A stretch of DNA of 64,000 nt from Algoriphagus sp. AGSA1. Lineage in GTDB: Bacteria > Bacteroidota > Bacteroidia > Cytophagales > Cyclobacteriaceae. The stretch is taken from assembly GCF_021390545.1 (NCBI RefSeq), contig NZ_JAJUWR010000025.1, positions 1 through 64,000 on the forward strand. Reading direction: 5' to 3'. Below are positions 18,549 through 27,214 of the stretch, piece by piece (the first letter of the stretch is position 1; each line of letters opens with the position of its first letter). A program made the translations under genes and the position numbers. The notes under the pieces are model-generated. The model was not told the DNA's origin. It did not search any database and was given only the letters and a program-made list of their open reading frames with translations.

Positions 18549-18863
18549 ATGGCAGTTAATCCATCCATCATCACAAGAGATCTTGATAAAATCGCTGACA
18601 AGACAGGTAATATCTATGAGTCTCTTCATGTAGTAGGGCAGAGAGCAAAGCAGATCTCCAACACCTTGAAAGAAGAGTTGAACACTAAGCTTTCAGAGTT
18701 TGCATCTACAGTTGATAATTTGGAAGAGGTTTTTGAAAACAAGGAGCAAATTGAAATTTCCAAGTTTTATGAAAGAATGCCAAAGCCGAGCACCATGGCA
18801 ATGGAGGAATTTCTGGAGGGTAAAGTATATAGCAGACTTCCGGACGAAGCTGTAGGGGAATAA
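18549..18863 (+). CDS. rpoZ: DNA-directed RNA polymerase omega subunit, Bacteroidota type
   Basis: A 104-aa protein. ITRDLDKIADKTGNIYESLH and VVGQRAKQIS correspond to the Rpb6/omega core, and EFLEGKVYSRLPDE closes it as in Bacteroidota omega proteins, which diverge from E. coli RpoZ. Omega helps assemble the beta' subunit. It lies 19 nt after bamD and 4 nt before coaBC, in the usual syntenic slot. Confidence 0.85.
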   Translation: MAVNPSIITRDLDKIADKTGNIYESLHVVGQRAKQISNTLKEELNTKLSEFASTVDNLEEVFENKEQIEISKFYERMPKPSTMAMEEFLEGKVYSRLPDEAVGE

Positions 18864-18867
18864 TTCT

Positions 18868-20076
18868 ATGAGCCTAAAGGGTAAGAAAATCATTTTGGGA
18901 GTGACTGGAAGCATAGCTGCTTACAAGTCAGCCTTACTTACCCGGATATTAGTAAAAGCAGGGGCAGAAGTGCAAATCATCATGAGCGCTTCTGCTTTTG
19001 ATTTTATTACCCCGCTTACGCTGGCCACCCTTTCCAAAAGACCTGTGCTAAGCCAGTTTCAAAAGGACGACACAGGTGTGTGGAACAATCACGTGGAGCT
19101 CGGCTTGTGGGCTGATTTGTTTTTAGTGGCGCCTATCAGTGCCAATACGCTGGCAAAGTTTGCAAATGGACTTTGCGATAATTTACTCACAGCTACTTAC
19201 CTGTCTGCTAGATGTCCGGTGATGATAGCTCCTGCTATGGATCTGGATATGTACCAGCACCCTTCGGTATTAGCCAATATACACAAGCTAGAATCCTTCG
19301 GTAACATCCTTTTGGATGCGGAATCCGGTGAACTTGCCAGTGGACTTTCAGGTCAGGGACGTATGATGGAACCGGAGAATATTTTAGCTAGAATTCAGGA
19401 ATTTTTCTCGGGCAAGAGTGATTTTCAGGGCAAAAAAGTCTTGATTACCATGGGGCCAACCCAAGAAGCCTTGGATCCTGTAAGGTATATCAGCAACCAT
19501 TCCAGTGGTAAAATGGGACTGGCTTTGGCTCATGCTTTTAAAGGTCGGGGCGCAGAGGTGTACATTGTCTCCGGACCTATATCCCTTACGGTAAACAGGT
19601 GTGATTTTCACTGGCAAGATGTGAAGTCAGCCAAGGAAATGTATGAAAAATCACTTTCTATCCATCGGGAAATGGATATATGTGTTTTTGCCGCAGCCGT
19701 AGCAGACTATGGGCCAGCGGAGGTTGCTCCCGAGAAAATCAAAAAAAATGAAACTTCATTAGTGATCAACTTGGTGAAGAATGTGGATATTGCCGCTAGT
19801 CTGGGAGAGAAAAAAAGAGCAGATCAAATTCACGTGGGATTTGCCTTGGAAACAGAGAATGAGGTGGATAACGCTAAGAAAAAACTTGCCAAAAAGAATT
19901 TTGATATAATTGTCCTGAATTCCATGAAGGAGTCTGGGGCAGGGTTTCAGCTAGATACCAACAAAGTGCGGGTTTTCCATGCTTCAGGATTAATGGTCGA
20001 GTCAAAGGTCGCTCCCAAAAATCAAATTGCCAATCTTATTTTAGACCAAATCAAAAATATTCCCGTGTGGGTTTGA
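18868..20076 (+). CDS. coaBC: Bifunctional phosphopantothenoylcysteine decarboxylase / phosphopantothenate-cysteine ligase
   Basis: A 402-aa enzyme for steps 2 and 3 of coenzyme A synthesis from phosphopantothenate. The N-terminal flavoprotein half (CoaC) has GVTGSIAAYKS, HVELGLWADLFLVAPISANT and the PAMDLDMYQHP loop. The C-terminal CoaB half starts at about residue 190 with VLITMGPTQEALDPVRYISN and contains AVADYGP and KIKKNE. Full length for the fusion. Part of the bamD-recN cluster. Confidence 0.95.
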   Translation: MSLKGKKIILGVTGSIAAYKSALLTRILVKAGAEVQIIMSASAFDFITPLTLATLSKRPVLSQFQKDDTGVWNNHVELGLWADLFLVAPISANTLAKFANGLCDNLLTATYLSARCPVMIAPAMDLDMYQHPSVLANIHKLESFGNILLDAESGELASGLSGQGRMMEPENILARIQEFFSGKSDFQGKKVLITMGPTQEALDPVRYISNHSSGKMGLALAHAFKGRGAEVYIVSGPISLTVNRCDFHWQDVKSAKEMYEKSLSIHREMDICVFAAAVADYGPAEVAPEKIKKNETSLVINLVKNVDIAASLGEKKRADQIHVGFALETENEVDNAKKKLAKKNFDIIVLNSMKESGAGFQLDTNKVRVFHASGLMVESKVAPKNQIANLILDQIKNIPVWV

Positions 20077-20104
20077 GCGTAGATATTTCCTTATTTTTAG
20101 GATT

Positions 20105-21007
20105 ATGAAAAAAGGGATCTTTCTACTTATTCTTATCTGCCAATCGCTCTATGGATTTCCTCAAGAGTTGAACTTTACAGTGATCATCAATAGTGATCGT
20201 GCGAGAATTCAGAATACTGACATTTTTGCCCAGATGAAATCGGCGTTCGAGCAGTTTCTGAATGGTCGGTCCTGGACTACCGATGAATTTCGCCCAGAGG
20301 AGAGAATTAAGGGAAATTTGCTGATCACTATAAATGATGTGCCTCAAGTGGGTACGTTCAATGCTACGGTACAGATTCAAACCGTAAGGCCAGTATATGG
20401 TACTAATTATGAAAGTCTGATCTTCAACTTTGCGGACAGAAACTGGAACTTTGATTACATAGAGTCCCAGCCATTGGAGTTTAACCGGTTTACCTATTTG
20501 AACAATATTAGTTCTTTGCTGGCATTTTATGCCCAGATAGCTCTAGGTCTGGATTATGACTCATTCGCAAACCGGGGTGGAGAAGAATTCTTTGCCGCGG
20601 CAAACGATATTGTAAACAATGCCCAGCAATCTGGACGTGCAGGCTGGGGACAAAACAATTCTGATCGAAGAAACAGGTATGCCTTGAACAATGATATCTA
20701 TATATCCTCTGTGTTTTCAGTGATTCGGGATGCTTATTATTTATATCACCGTCAAGGGCTGGATATTCTTCAGGTGAATCCGGATGAGGCGTATGCTAAC
20801 ATGCTGGAAGCTGTTAGGATTTTGGCGGAGGCCAATAAAACCCAACCTAATGGGATATTAGTCATTTCATTTATGGATGCGAAAAGTGATGAAATCACCG
20901 CCATAATGAAAAATGCCCCCATAGAGATCCGGACGGAAATTGTCGAATTGCTCCTGGAAGTGGATCCCAATAATGCGAGAAAGTACAATGAGCTGCTGAA
21001 AAGCTAA
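20105..21007 (+). CDS. DUF4835 family exported protein
   Basis: A 300-aa protein with a signal peptide (about 1-19). The mature start (ELNFTVIINSDRAR, then FEQFLNGRSWTTD and the RIKGNLLITI strand) is typical of DUF4835, a Bacteroidota-specific family almost always found between coaBC and recN. No enzymatic motif is visible and the function is unknown. The conserved position next to bamD hints at an envelope role, which is inference. Confidence 0.88.
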   Translation: MKKGIFLLILICQSLYGFPQELNFTVIINSDRARIQNTDIFAQMKSAFEQFLNGRSWTTDEFRPEERIKGNLLITINDVPQVGTFNATVQIQTVRPVYGTNYESLIFNFADRNWNFDYIESQPLEFNRFTYLNNISSLLAFYAQIALGLDYDSFANRGGEEFFAAANDIVNNAQQSGRAGWGQNNSDRRNRYALNNDIYISSVFSVIRDAYYLYHRQGLDILQVNPDEAYANMLEAVRILAEANKTQPNGILVISFMDAKSDEITAIMKNAPIEIRTEIVELLLEVDPNNARKYNELLKS

Positions 21008-21047
21008 GCTCGATTTTTTAGTTTTGCCAAAACGAACTTGTTGATCC

Positions 21048-22700
21048 ATGCTCAAATCATTAAGTATTTCTAACTATGCCCTGATAGACCAGCTACACAT
21101 GCAGCCTAGCCCAGCGCTTAGTATGATTACCGGCGAAACCGGAGCCGGAAAATCTATTATGCTAGGGGCAGTGGGTTTACTTCTGGGAAACAGATCCGAC
21201 ACGAAGGTTTTGCTACATACTGATAGAAAATGCGTGATCGAAGGCGTTTTTGATATCGGTACTTACGGTCTCAGAGAGTTTTTTGACCAGGAAGAACTGG
21301 ATTATGAACCTACCTGTATTATTCGGAGAGAAATCAGCACTGCGGGAAAATCCAGGTCATTCGTAAATGACACTCCTGTGCTTTTGGACGCCTTGAAGAC
21401 TCTGGGGAGTTTTCTTATGGATGTACATTCCCAGCATGATACACTTCAGCTCGCAGAGGGAAGTTTTCAATTAAAATTGATCGATGCTTTTGCCCAGACT
21501 CAGGAAGAACTTATACAGTATAAGGCTGATTTCAAGACTTTTCAAAATGCCCAGAAGGACTTCAATTCGTTAAGTAAAAAAGCTCTAGAGCTCCAAAAGG
21601 AAGCAGATTTCAACCAGTTTCAATTGGAAGAATTGAGCGTGTTGGGATTGAGAGAAGGGGAGCAGGCTGAACTGGAATCCACCCAGGAAATTTTGCAAAA
21701 TGCTGAGGAGATAAAGATGAAGATCAATGAGATGCTGAATCTTTTTCAGAACGAGCAGTTTGGGATCAGTCAGGGAATGTCACAAGTTCAGCAGGGTATG
21801 CAGTCCCTCGAGCGATTCGCTCACGTGTATTCTTCCTTAAAGGAGCGTTTTCAAGTGGTAAACATAGAACTGAAAGATATAGAGGAGACACTTGCTGATG
21901 AGGAGGGTAAAGTGGAAGTGGATTTTGGGAGACTGGAAGAGATCAGGGATAGGTTGAGTAAAATATACCAGCTTCAAAAGAAGCATGGGGCGTCCTCGGT
22001 GGAGGAATTGATGGTTCTGGAAAAGGAATTGGCAGACAAGGTATTCCAAGTTCAAAACCTCGATGAAATTCTAGCAAAAGCAAAAAATGACTTAGAAAAT
22101 AGTAGATCCAAAGCATATGATTCAGCAAAAGCTCTTAGAAGCAAAAGATTGGCTAGTTTTACTGACTTTCAGAAGTCGTTGGAGGGGCTATTGGCAGGGT
22201 TGGGTATAGAGAATTCTAAGGTTGTACTGGAGCATAATTCTGTCGAATTATCAATAAACGGAATAGACGAAATAGAATTGATGTTTTCTGCAAACAAAGG
22301 TTCGTCTCCGCAGCCTTTAAAACGGGTTGCTTCAGGAGGGGAATTCTCTAGGTTACTATTTGCCATCAAATATTTAATGGCTGATAAAATGGCAATGCCT
22401 ACCTTGATTTTTGATGAGATTGATACCGGAGTTTCCGGAGAGGTGGCTTTGAAGATGGTCGCCATGATGAAGGATATTTCAAAGAAGCATCAGGTGATAT
22501 GTATCACACATTTGCCACAGGTGGCAGGTCAGGGAGATCTACACTATTATGTTTACAAGGATAATTCCTCCGAGAAAACTGTGAGTAAAATCAGATTGCT
22601 AGATCAGGAGGAGCGGGTGCTCGAACTGGCTAAAATGATCTCAGGAGCAACTCCTTCGGCTTCTGCCATAGAAAGTGCGAGGGAGTTGCTAAGGCTCTAA
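21048..22700 (+). CDS. recN: DNA repair protein RecN
   Basis: A 550-aa SMC-like ATPase for double-strand break repair. Walker A is TGETGAGKS (residues 28-36), followed by long coiled coils (about 150-370). The C-terminal half has the signature ASGGEFSRLLFAIKYLM, Walker B TLIFDEIDTGVSGEVA and CITHLPQVAGQGD. Length and order match RecN. Last gene of the conserved cluster, 40 nt after the DUF4835 gene. Confidence 0.95.
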   Translation: MLKSLSISNYALIDQLHMQPSPALSMITGETGAGKSIMLGAVGLLLGNRSDTKVLLHTDRKCVIEGVFDIGTYGLREFFDQEELDYEPTCIIRREISTAGKSRSFVNDTPVLLDALKTLGSFLMDVHSQHDTLQLAEGSFQLKLIDAFAQTQEELIQYKADFKTFQNAQKDFNSLSKKALELQKEADFNQFQLEELSVLGLREGEQAELESTQEILQNAEEIKMKINEMLNLFQNEQFGISQGMSQVQQGMQSLERFAHVYSSLKERFQVVNIELKDIEETLADEEGKVEVDFGRLEEIRDRLSKIYQLQKKHGASSVEELMVLEKELADKVFQVQNLDEILAKAKNDLENSRSKAYDSAKALRSKRLASFTDFQKSLEGLLAGLGIENSKVVLEHNSVELSINGIDEIELMFSANKGSSPQPLKRVASGGEFSRLLFAIKYLMADKMAMPTLIFDEIDTGVSGEVALKMVAMMKDISKKHQVICITHLPQVAGQGDLHYYVYKDNSSEKTVSKIRLLDQEERVLELAKMISGATPSASAIESARELLRL

Positions 22701-22786
22701 TATTGCAATACAGTAATTTAGGGGGGTGAATGATTATTTTTTTTCTATTTTTGAACAATAATTTTTGAAAATAACCCCCTAGCTAT

Positions 22787-23602
22787 ATGCCAGAAAATTT
22801 GCTTAAAGGAAAACTGGGAATCATTACCGGTGCATTAGATGAGAATTCAATTGCTTGGAAAACAGCGCTTAAGGCGAAAGAACAAGGAGCGAGGTTTGTA
22901 TTGACCAATGCGCCTATTGCGATGAGGATGGGTGCTATCAATGAGCTTGCAAAAGCATGTGATACCATTGTGATTCCTGCGGATGCCACCAATACAGAAG
23001 ATATAGAAAAACTTTATACAGAAGCTAAAGAGTATTTGGGAGGGAACTTTGATTTTCTTCTACACTCTATCGGCATGTCTCCGAACATCAGAAAAGGTAG
23101 ATCGTATGGGGATCTAAACTATGATTGGGCCATGAAATCCTATGATGTCTCTGCCATCTCTTTCCACAAAATGATGCAAGTGGCCGAGAAGCAGGATGTC
23201 ATGAATGAGTGGGGGTCGATTGTAGGACTTTCTTATATTGCTGCGCAAAAAGTGTTTCCTTTTTATACGGATATGGCCGATGCCAAAGCGCTGCTTGAGA
23301 GCATAGCGCGCGGCTATGGATATAGATTTGGCAAACTCAAAAAAGTAAGGGTAAATACAATTTCCCAATCACCTACCAAAACCACCGCGGGGACAGGAAT
23401 CGGAGGGTTTGATTCATTTTACAATTTTGCCGAGGCTCTTTCCCCACTGGGCAATGCTTCTGCGGAAGCTTGTGCTGAGTATATTGTGACTATGTTTTCA
23501 GACTATACCAGACTAGTCACCATGCAGAATTTATTCCATGATGGAGGTTATTCTTTCACTGGGATTTCAGAAGATATCATGGAGAAGTTCAAGGATCTAT
23601 AA
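22787..23602 (+). CDS. fabI: Enoyl-[acyl-carrier-protein] reductase (NADH) FabI
   Basis: A 271-aa short-chain dehydrogenase-type enzyme for the last step of fatty acid elongation. It begins LKGKLGIITGALDENSIAW, the FabI variant of the dinucleotide-binding motif, and has LLHSIGMSPN and the catalytic stretch FPFYTDMADAKALLES (Tyr-x6-Lys arrangement), then NTISQSPTKTTAGTGIGGF. Triclosan-sensitive type by family. It has its own terminator at 23625. Confidence 0.92.
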   Translation: MPENLLKGKLGIITGALDENSIAWKTALKAKEQGARFVLTNAPIAMRMGAINELAKACDTIVIPADATNTEDIEKLYTEAKEYLGGNFDFLLHSIGMSPNIRKGRSYGDLNYDWAMKSYDVSAISFHKMMQVAEKQDVMNEWGSIVGLSYIAAQKVFPFYTDMADAKALLESIARGYGYRFGKLKKVRVNTISQSPTKTTAGTGIGGFDSFYNFAEALSPLGNASAEACAEYIVTMFSDYTRLVTMQNLFHDGGYSFTGISEDIMEKFKDL

Positions 23603-23624
23603 TTGCCATGATTTGAAAATATAG

Positions 23625-23651
23625 CCCTGGGAGAAAACCAGGGTTTTTTTT
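23625..23651 (+). terminator. Rho-independent terminator after fabI
   Basis: CCCTGG (23625-23630), 7-nt loop, CCAGGG (23638-23643), then eight T. It begins 22 nt after the fabI stop. Confidence 0.85.
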
Positions 23652-24186
23652 GCATATAACTCCTCTGTCTAAATTAGGGCGTCTTGAAAAACGCCAATAA
23701 TAGACCAAAAGCTGTCATTTTGGATGATTAGTCTATTTTTCATGCGAGTGGTTTTTCAGCAAGTGCAAGCTTATTTGCCACAACAGGTCTTAATCCATAC
23801 GTCAGAAAATTCCGAAACCGGGATTTTCAGGCTAGCCTCAATCTTACTGTCTTCTACGCTGGCCTTATTTGAGATATACACAGACATCTTCACCTGTCGG
23901 TCTTGGGGTCTGGAATGCCTGGGACTTTTTCAACGAGCTCCGAATAGTTACTTTTTGGGCCTTGATGATTTATTGTCTGAGGATAATTGAAATAATCAGG
24001 TGCAGGTTCCAAAGCAGGTATGGTTTATGAGGTATTTCCCCATAGGACATATACAGAAATGTTAGGTCTAAAGTGAATCTGTACCAGGATTTTCATTTCT
24101 TATTAACCTTATCTAAATAAATTGGATTTAAACTGGAGCATATTCTCCCTCACTTTATAGGCGAACTGCTCATTAGCATGTAAACT
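23652..24186 (+). other. Intergenic region with no supported gene
   Basis: About 535 nt between the fabI terminator and the hydrolase gene. A short hairpin (GGCGT...ACGCC, 23679-23697) lies near its left end. An 88-codon frame at 23724-23990 has no recognisable domain and is not called as a gene. No RNA gene was seen. Confidence 0.6.
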
Positions 24187-24987
24187 ATGCCCCGAATCAC
24201 TGTAAATGGAGTTGATATTTTCTACATAGATCAAGGAAAGGGTGAGGAAACTATTGTCTTTTCCCATGGCCTGCTATGGAGTCATAAAATGTTTGGGGAT
24301 CAGATCGAATTTCTTCAATCCCGTTTTCGGGTAATTGCCTATGACCACAGAGGGCAGGGGCAAAGCGAAGTGGCAGACCCTTTTGACATGGACACGCTGA
24401 CAGACGATGCAATGGAATTAATCAGTCAATTGTGTGATGGCCCTGTTCATTTTGCAGGTCTTTCTATGGGTGGGTTTATTGGGATGAGATTGGCTTCTAG
24501 ATTTCCTGAGAAGATTAAAAGTCTTGTGTTGTTAGAGACTTCGGCAAACGCTGAGCCCGTAGAAAACCTCCCAAAATATAAAACACTCAATGGTATAGTA
24601 AGGTGGTTCGGTATAGTGCCGCCAGTGGTAGGGAAAGTAATGAAAATCATGTTTGCCGAAAGTTGGCTTAACGATCCTCTCAACGCTGAGAAAATAGAAT
24701 TTTGGAAAGCGGAATTAAAAGCAAACAAAAAAAGCATATCCAAGGCAGTGGAGGGGGTCATTTATAGGAAGGGTATAGAAAATGAAATAGGGAGGATAAC
24801 TTGTCCTACCATGATTGTAGTAGGAGATGAGGATATTGCCACAACTCCGGTTAAGGCGAAATTCATCCAAATGGGTATCCCCAGATCAAAATTACATCTG
24901 ATTCCTGGAGCCGGACATAGTAGCTGCATAGAAAAGCCCAAGGAAATAAACCGTCTTTTAGGAGATTGGTTGATTGAGAAGAGTTGA
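24187..24987 (+). CDS. Alpha/beta hydrolase
   Basis: A 266-aa cytoplasmic hydrolase. The oxyanion motif SHGLLWS (26-32), DHRGQGQSEVAD, nucleophile elbow GLSMGG (Ser93), acid GDEDIA (Asp214 or 216) and His244 in GAGHSS give a complete catalytic triad. It resembles 3-oxoadipate enol-lactonase-type and general esterase members; substrate not determinable. It lies just upstream of the MarR-regulated module, separated by a weak hairpin, and could belong to the same stress response, but no operator was seen before it. Confidence 0.85.
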   Translation: MPRITVNGVDIFYIDQGKGEETIVFSHGLLWSHKMFGDQIEFLQSRFRVIAYDHRGQGQSEVADPFDMDTLTDDAMELISQLCDGPVHFAGLSMGGFIGMRLASRFPEKIKSLVLLETSANAEPVENLPKYKTLNGIVRWFGIVPPVVGKVMKIMFAESWLNDPLNAEKIEFWKAELKANKKSISKAVEGVIYRKGIENEIGRITCPTMIVVGDEDIATTPVKAKFIQMGIPRSKLHLIPGAGHSSCIEKPKEINRLLGDWLIEKS

Positions 24988-24993
24988 TTTTTT

Positions 24994-25024
24994 AGAGGAG
25001 GATTTTTAAAGAAAACCTCTTTTT
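24994..25024 (+). terminator. Weak terminator-like hairpin
   Basis: AGAGG (24994-24998) and CCTCT (25016-25020) flank a 17-nt loop and are followed by TTTT. The stem is short, so termination efficiency is uncertain. Confidence 0.35.
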
Positions 25025-25065
25025 AAAAGTATTTTCTCAAAAATGAAACTTTTTGATACATTTAC

Positions 25066-25083
25066 ATGTATATACATTAAATA
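25066..25083. promoter_or_regulatory. Candidate MarR operator 1
   Basis: ATGTATATACAT (25066-25077) is a perfect 12-bp palindrome followed by TAAATA. The same 18-nt sequence with one change occurs at 25568-25585 before the YceI gene. It ends 13 nt before the MarR start codon, a position suited to autorepression. Confidence 0.6.
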
Positions 25084-25096
25084 CGAAAGCAGAGAT

Positions 25097-25549
25097 ATGG
25101 GAAGCCTAGAAGAAGCTATCAAACAAAAAGAGTTTAAAGATCCTTATAATAAGCTGGTCGTAAATCTTCTTTACACCCACAGCTATCTGGTTTCAGCCCA
25201 GAATAGTTTGTTAAAGCCTTTTGATCTTTCTCCAGAGCAGTATAATGTGCTCAGGATATTGAGGGGGCAAAATGGCATACCCACTACCGTTTCTTCTATC
25301 CAGGATCGGATGCTGAATAAAATGTCCAATGCGAGTAGGTTGGTCGATAAGTTAAAAGCCAAACTGCTAGTGGAAAGGAGAGAATGTTCCAGCGATCGCC
25401 GTCAAGTCGATATATTAATCACAGACAAGGGTCTTGATCTATTGGAAGATTTGCAGGTAAGGATAGAAATGGCGAACAAGCAATTACTCAACCTCAATGA
25501 GCAGGAAGTGGATAGAATGAACGAGTTGCTAGATAAACTAAGGGGATAA
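25097..25549 (+). CDS. MarR family transcriptional regulator
   Basis: The start is placed at the ATG at 25097 (MGSLEEAIKQ), giving 150 aa; the longer frame from 25043 would run through the operator. The winged helix spans about residues 45-115: LSPEQYNVLRIL, then MSNASRLVDKLKAKLLVERR and SDRRQVDILITDKG, the MarR wing. It resembles the MhqR-type repressors that control dioxygenase and hydrolase genes for quinones. Two near-identical operator-like sites, before itself and before the next gene, support autoregulation and control of the downstream genes. Confidence 0.85.
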   Translation: MGSLEEAIKQKEFKDPYNKLVVNLLYTHSYLVSAQNSLLKPFDLSPEQYNVLRILRGQNGIPTTVSSIQDRMLNKMSNASRLVDKLKAKLLVERRECSSDRRQVDILITDKGLDLLEDLQVRIEMANKQLLNLNEQEVDRMNELLDKLRG

Positions 25550-25567
25550 AAAAATTTAAACAAATAA

Positions 25568-25585
25568 ATGTCTATACATTAAATA
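25568..25585. promoter_or_regulatory. Candidate MarR operator 2
   Basis: ATGTCTATACATTAAATA differs from the site at 25066-25083 at one of 18 positions. It lies 38 nt before the YceI start codon. Confidence 0.6.
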
Positions 25586-25623
25586 GTGATACAATTCAAT
25601 TTCAACCAATAAAAACAACAATT

Positions 25624-26151
25624 ATGAGTACTACAAAATGGATTATCGACCCTACGCATTCTGAAGTATCATTCAAAGTAAAACACTTGGTGATTTCTAC
25701 GGTAACTGGTTATTTCAGGAAATTTGAAGGCAGTGCTGAAAGTGATTCCGATGATTTTGACGGAGCCAGTGTTTCATTTACTGCTGATATTGACAGCATA
25801 GATACCAACCAATCTGATAGGGATACCCACTTGAAGTCTGCGGATTTCTTCGATGCAGCGAACCATCCTAAATTGTCTTTTGATGGGAAAATCGTCAATG
25901 AGGGAGGAGATTATAAATTAATCGGTGACTTGACCTTGAGAGATACCACCAAAAAAACCGAACTGAGCGTCGATTTTGGCGGTGTGGCAGCAGACCCTTA
26001 TGGGCAGACTAAAGCTGGTTTTGAAATCGAAGGTAAGATCAACAGAAAAGATTTCGGTCTTTCTTGGTCTGCTGTGACAGAGGCAGGTAGCGTAGTGGTG
26101 AGCGATCAGGTACGCTTGATCTTGAGCGTACAACTTGTAAAACAAGCTTAA
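25624..26151 (+). CDS. YceI family protein
   Basis: A 175-aa lipocalin-like beta-barrel protein without a signal peptide. It starts with the typical WIIDPTHSEVSFKVKHLVIS and contains SDRDTHLKSADFFDAANHP and KINRKDFGLSW, all YceI hallmarks. YceI proteins bind isoprenoid quinone-like or amide lipids. Being first after the MarR gene with a matching operator fits a quinone or electrophile response. Confidence 0.93.
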   Translation: MSTTKWIIDPTHSEVSFKVKHLVISTVTGYFRKFEGSAESDSDDFDGASVSFTADIDSIDTNQSDRDTHLKSADFFDAANHPKLSFDGKIVNEGGDYKLIGDLTLRDTTKKTELSVDFGGVAADPYGQTKAGFEIEGKINRKDFGLSWSAVTEAGSVVVSDQVRLILSVQLVKQA

Positions 26152-26159
26152 ATCCCACG

Positions 26160-26190
26160 ACCATTGAGGTCTGAAAGGCCTCAATGGTTT
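26160..26190 (+). terminator. Terminator-like hairpin after the YceI gene
   Basis: ACCATTGAGG (26160-26169) and CCTCAATGGT (26179-26188) pair perfectly over 10 bp, but only a short T stretch follows. It may reduce read-through into the dioxygenase gene. Confidence 0.55.
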
Positions 26191-26226
26191 ATCTGATCAG
26201 ATTAGTTTATAGATTTAGATCTCATA

Positions 26227-26240
26227 TAGAATACATTCTA
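26227..26240. promoter_or_regulatory. Palindrome upstream of the dioxygenase gene
   Basis: TAGAATACATTCTA has perfect 6-bp arms around AC and ends 23 nt before the start codon. It shares the core ATACATT with the two MarR operator candidates, so it may be a third, weaker site. Confidence 0.4.
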
Positions 26241-26263
26241 TTCCACCCTTTTCCACACCGATT

Positions 26264-27214
26264 ATGAAACCATTGATCACAGGAATCCACCATATCACTG
26301 CGATAGCAGGCAATCCTCAGGCAAATATCGATTTCTACACAGGAATCCTAGGCTTGAGACTGGTGAAGAAGACCATAAACTTTGATGCTCCTGGTGTTTA
26401 TCATTTCTATTTTGGAGATGAACTGGGCAGACCAGGGACGGTGTTTACCACGTTCCCTTTTACAGGGGCGCGAAAGGGGACTAAAGGAGCTGGAGAAGTT
26501 ACCTACACAGCATTTTCAGTGGCTAAGGACTCATTGGATTACTGGATAGAGCGATTGAAAAAATATGGAATAGCCGTTTCAGATATCCTGACCCGATTTG
26601 GTGATCGACTGATCCGTTTTGAAGATCATGACAGCATGGGAATAGAACTCATTGCAAATGATCAGGATGATAGAATCGGTTGGTCGTATGGTCAAGTCCC
26701 CATTGAGCATTCCATCAAAGGATTCTATGGGGCGACGTTAAATCTAAGAGAAAAAGATTTGACTGAAAAACTACTGACCCAGCACATGGATTATCATTTC
26801 ATAGGAAAGGAAAAAGGAAGGTTTAGATATGGGACAGCAGGAAAGCCAGGTGATATCGTAGATATTGTTATTGACGAAGCGGGTAGTCGAGGCATGCAAA
26901 GCGCCGGGACAGTCCATCACATCGCCTTCCGTACAGAAAATGCGGCTTCCCAGCTTGAAGTCCAAGAGATATTAATGAGAAATGGCTATCAGGTGACTGA
27001 GGTAAAAGACCGGAATTACTTTACCTCTATCTATTTCCGCGAACCAGGGGGAGTGTTGTTTGAGGTGGCAACTGATGAGCCGGGGTTTGCAATTGACGAG
27101 GATGAAGCTCATTTGGGAGAGTTGATCAAATTACCGGAATGGGCTGAACCTAACCGTGAAAAGCTGGTGGAGAGTTTGATACCTGTGAAACTAAATATAG
27201 AGTCTTATGCTTAA
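26264..27214 (+). CDS. Ring-cleaving dioxygenase, VOC superfamily (MhqO-like)
   Basis: A 316-aa protein with two glyoxalase/VOC modules. The first begins GIHHITAIAGNPQANIDFY (metal His9/10) and the second has TVHHIAFRT (about residue 217) and FEVATDEPG (Glu267), giving the His-His-Glu metal site. PGVYHFYFGDELGRPGTV is typical of the MhqA/MhqO group of putative extradiol dioxygenases that act in quinone/hydroquinone resistance. It overlaps the next gene by 8 nt, so the two are coupled, matching the mhqO-mhqD pairing known from Bacillus. Confidence 0.88.
   Translation: MKPLITGIHHITAIAGNPQANIDFYTGILGLRLVKKTINFDAPGVYHFYFGDELGRPGTVFTTFPFTGARKGTKGAGEVTYTAFSVAKDSLDYWIERLKKYGIAVSDILTRFGDRLIRFEDHDSMGIELIANDQDDRIGWSYGQVPIEHSIKGFYGATLNLREKDLTEKLLTQHMDYHFIGKEKGRFRYGTAGKPGDIVDIVIDEAGSRGMQSAGTVHHIAFRTENAASQLEVQEILMRNGYQVTEVKDRNYFTSIYFREPGGVLFEVATDEPGFAIDEDEAHLGELIKLPEWAEPNREKLVESLIPVKLNIESYA

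Noticed and set aside
23724-23990. 88-codon plus-strand frame in the gap after fabI
   Set aside because: No domain, signal peptide or neighbour coupling; composition looks like random translation of intergenic DNA.
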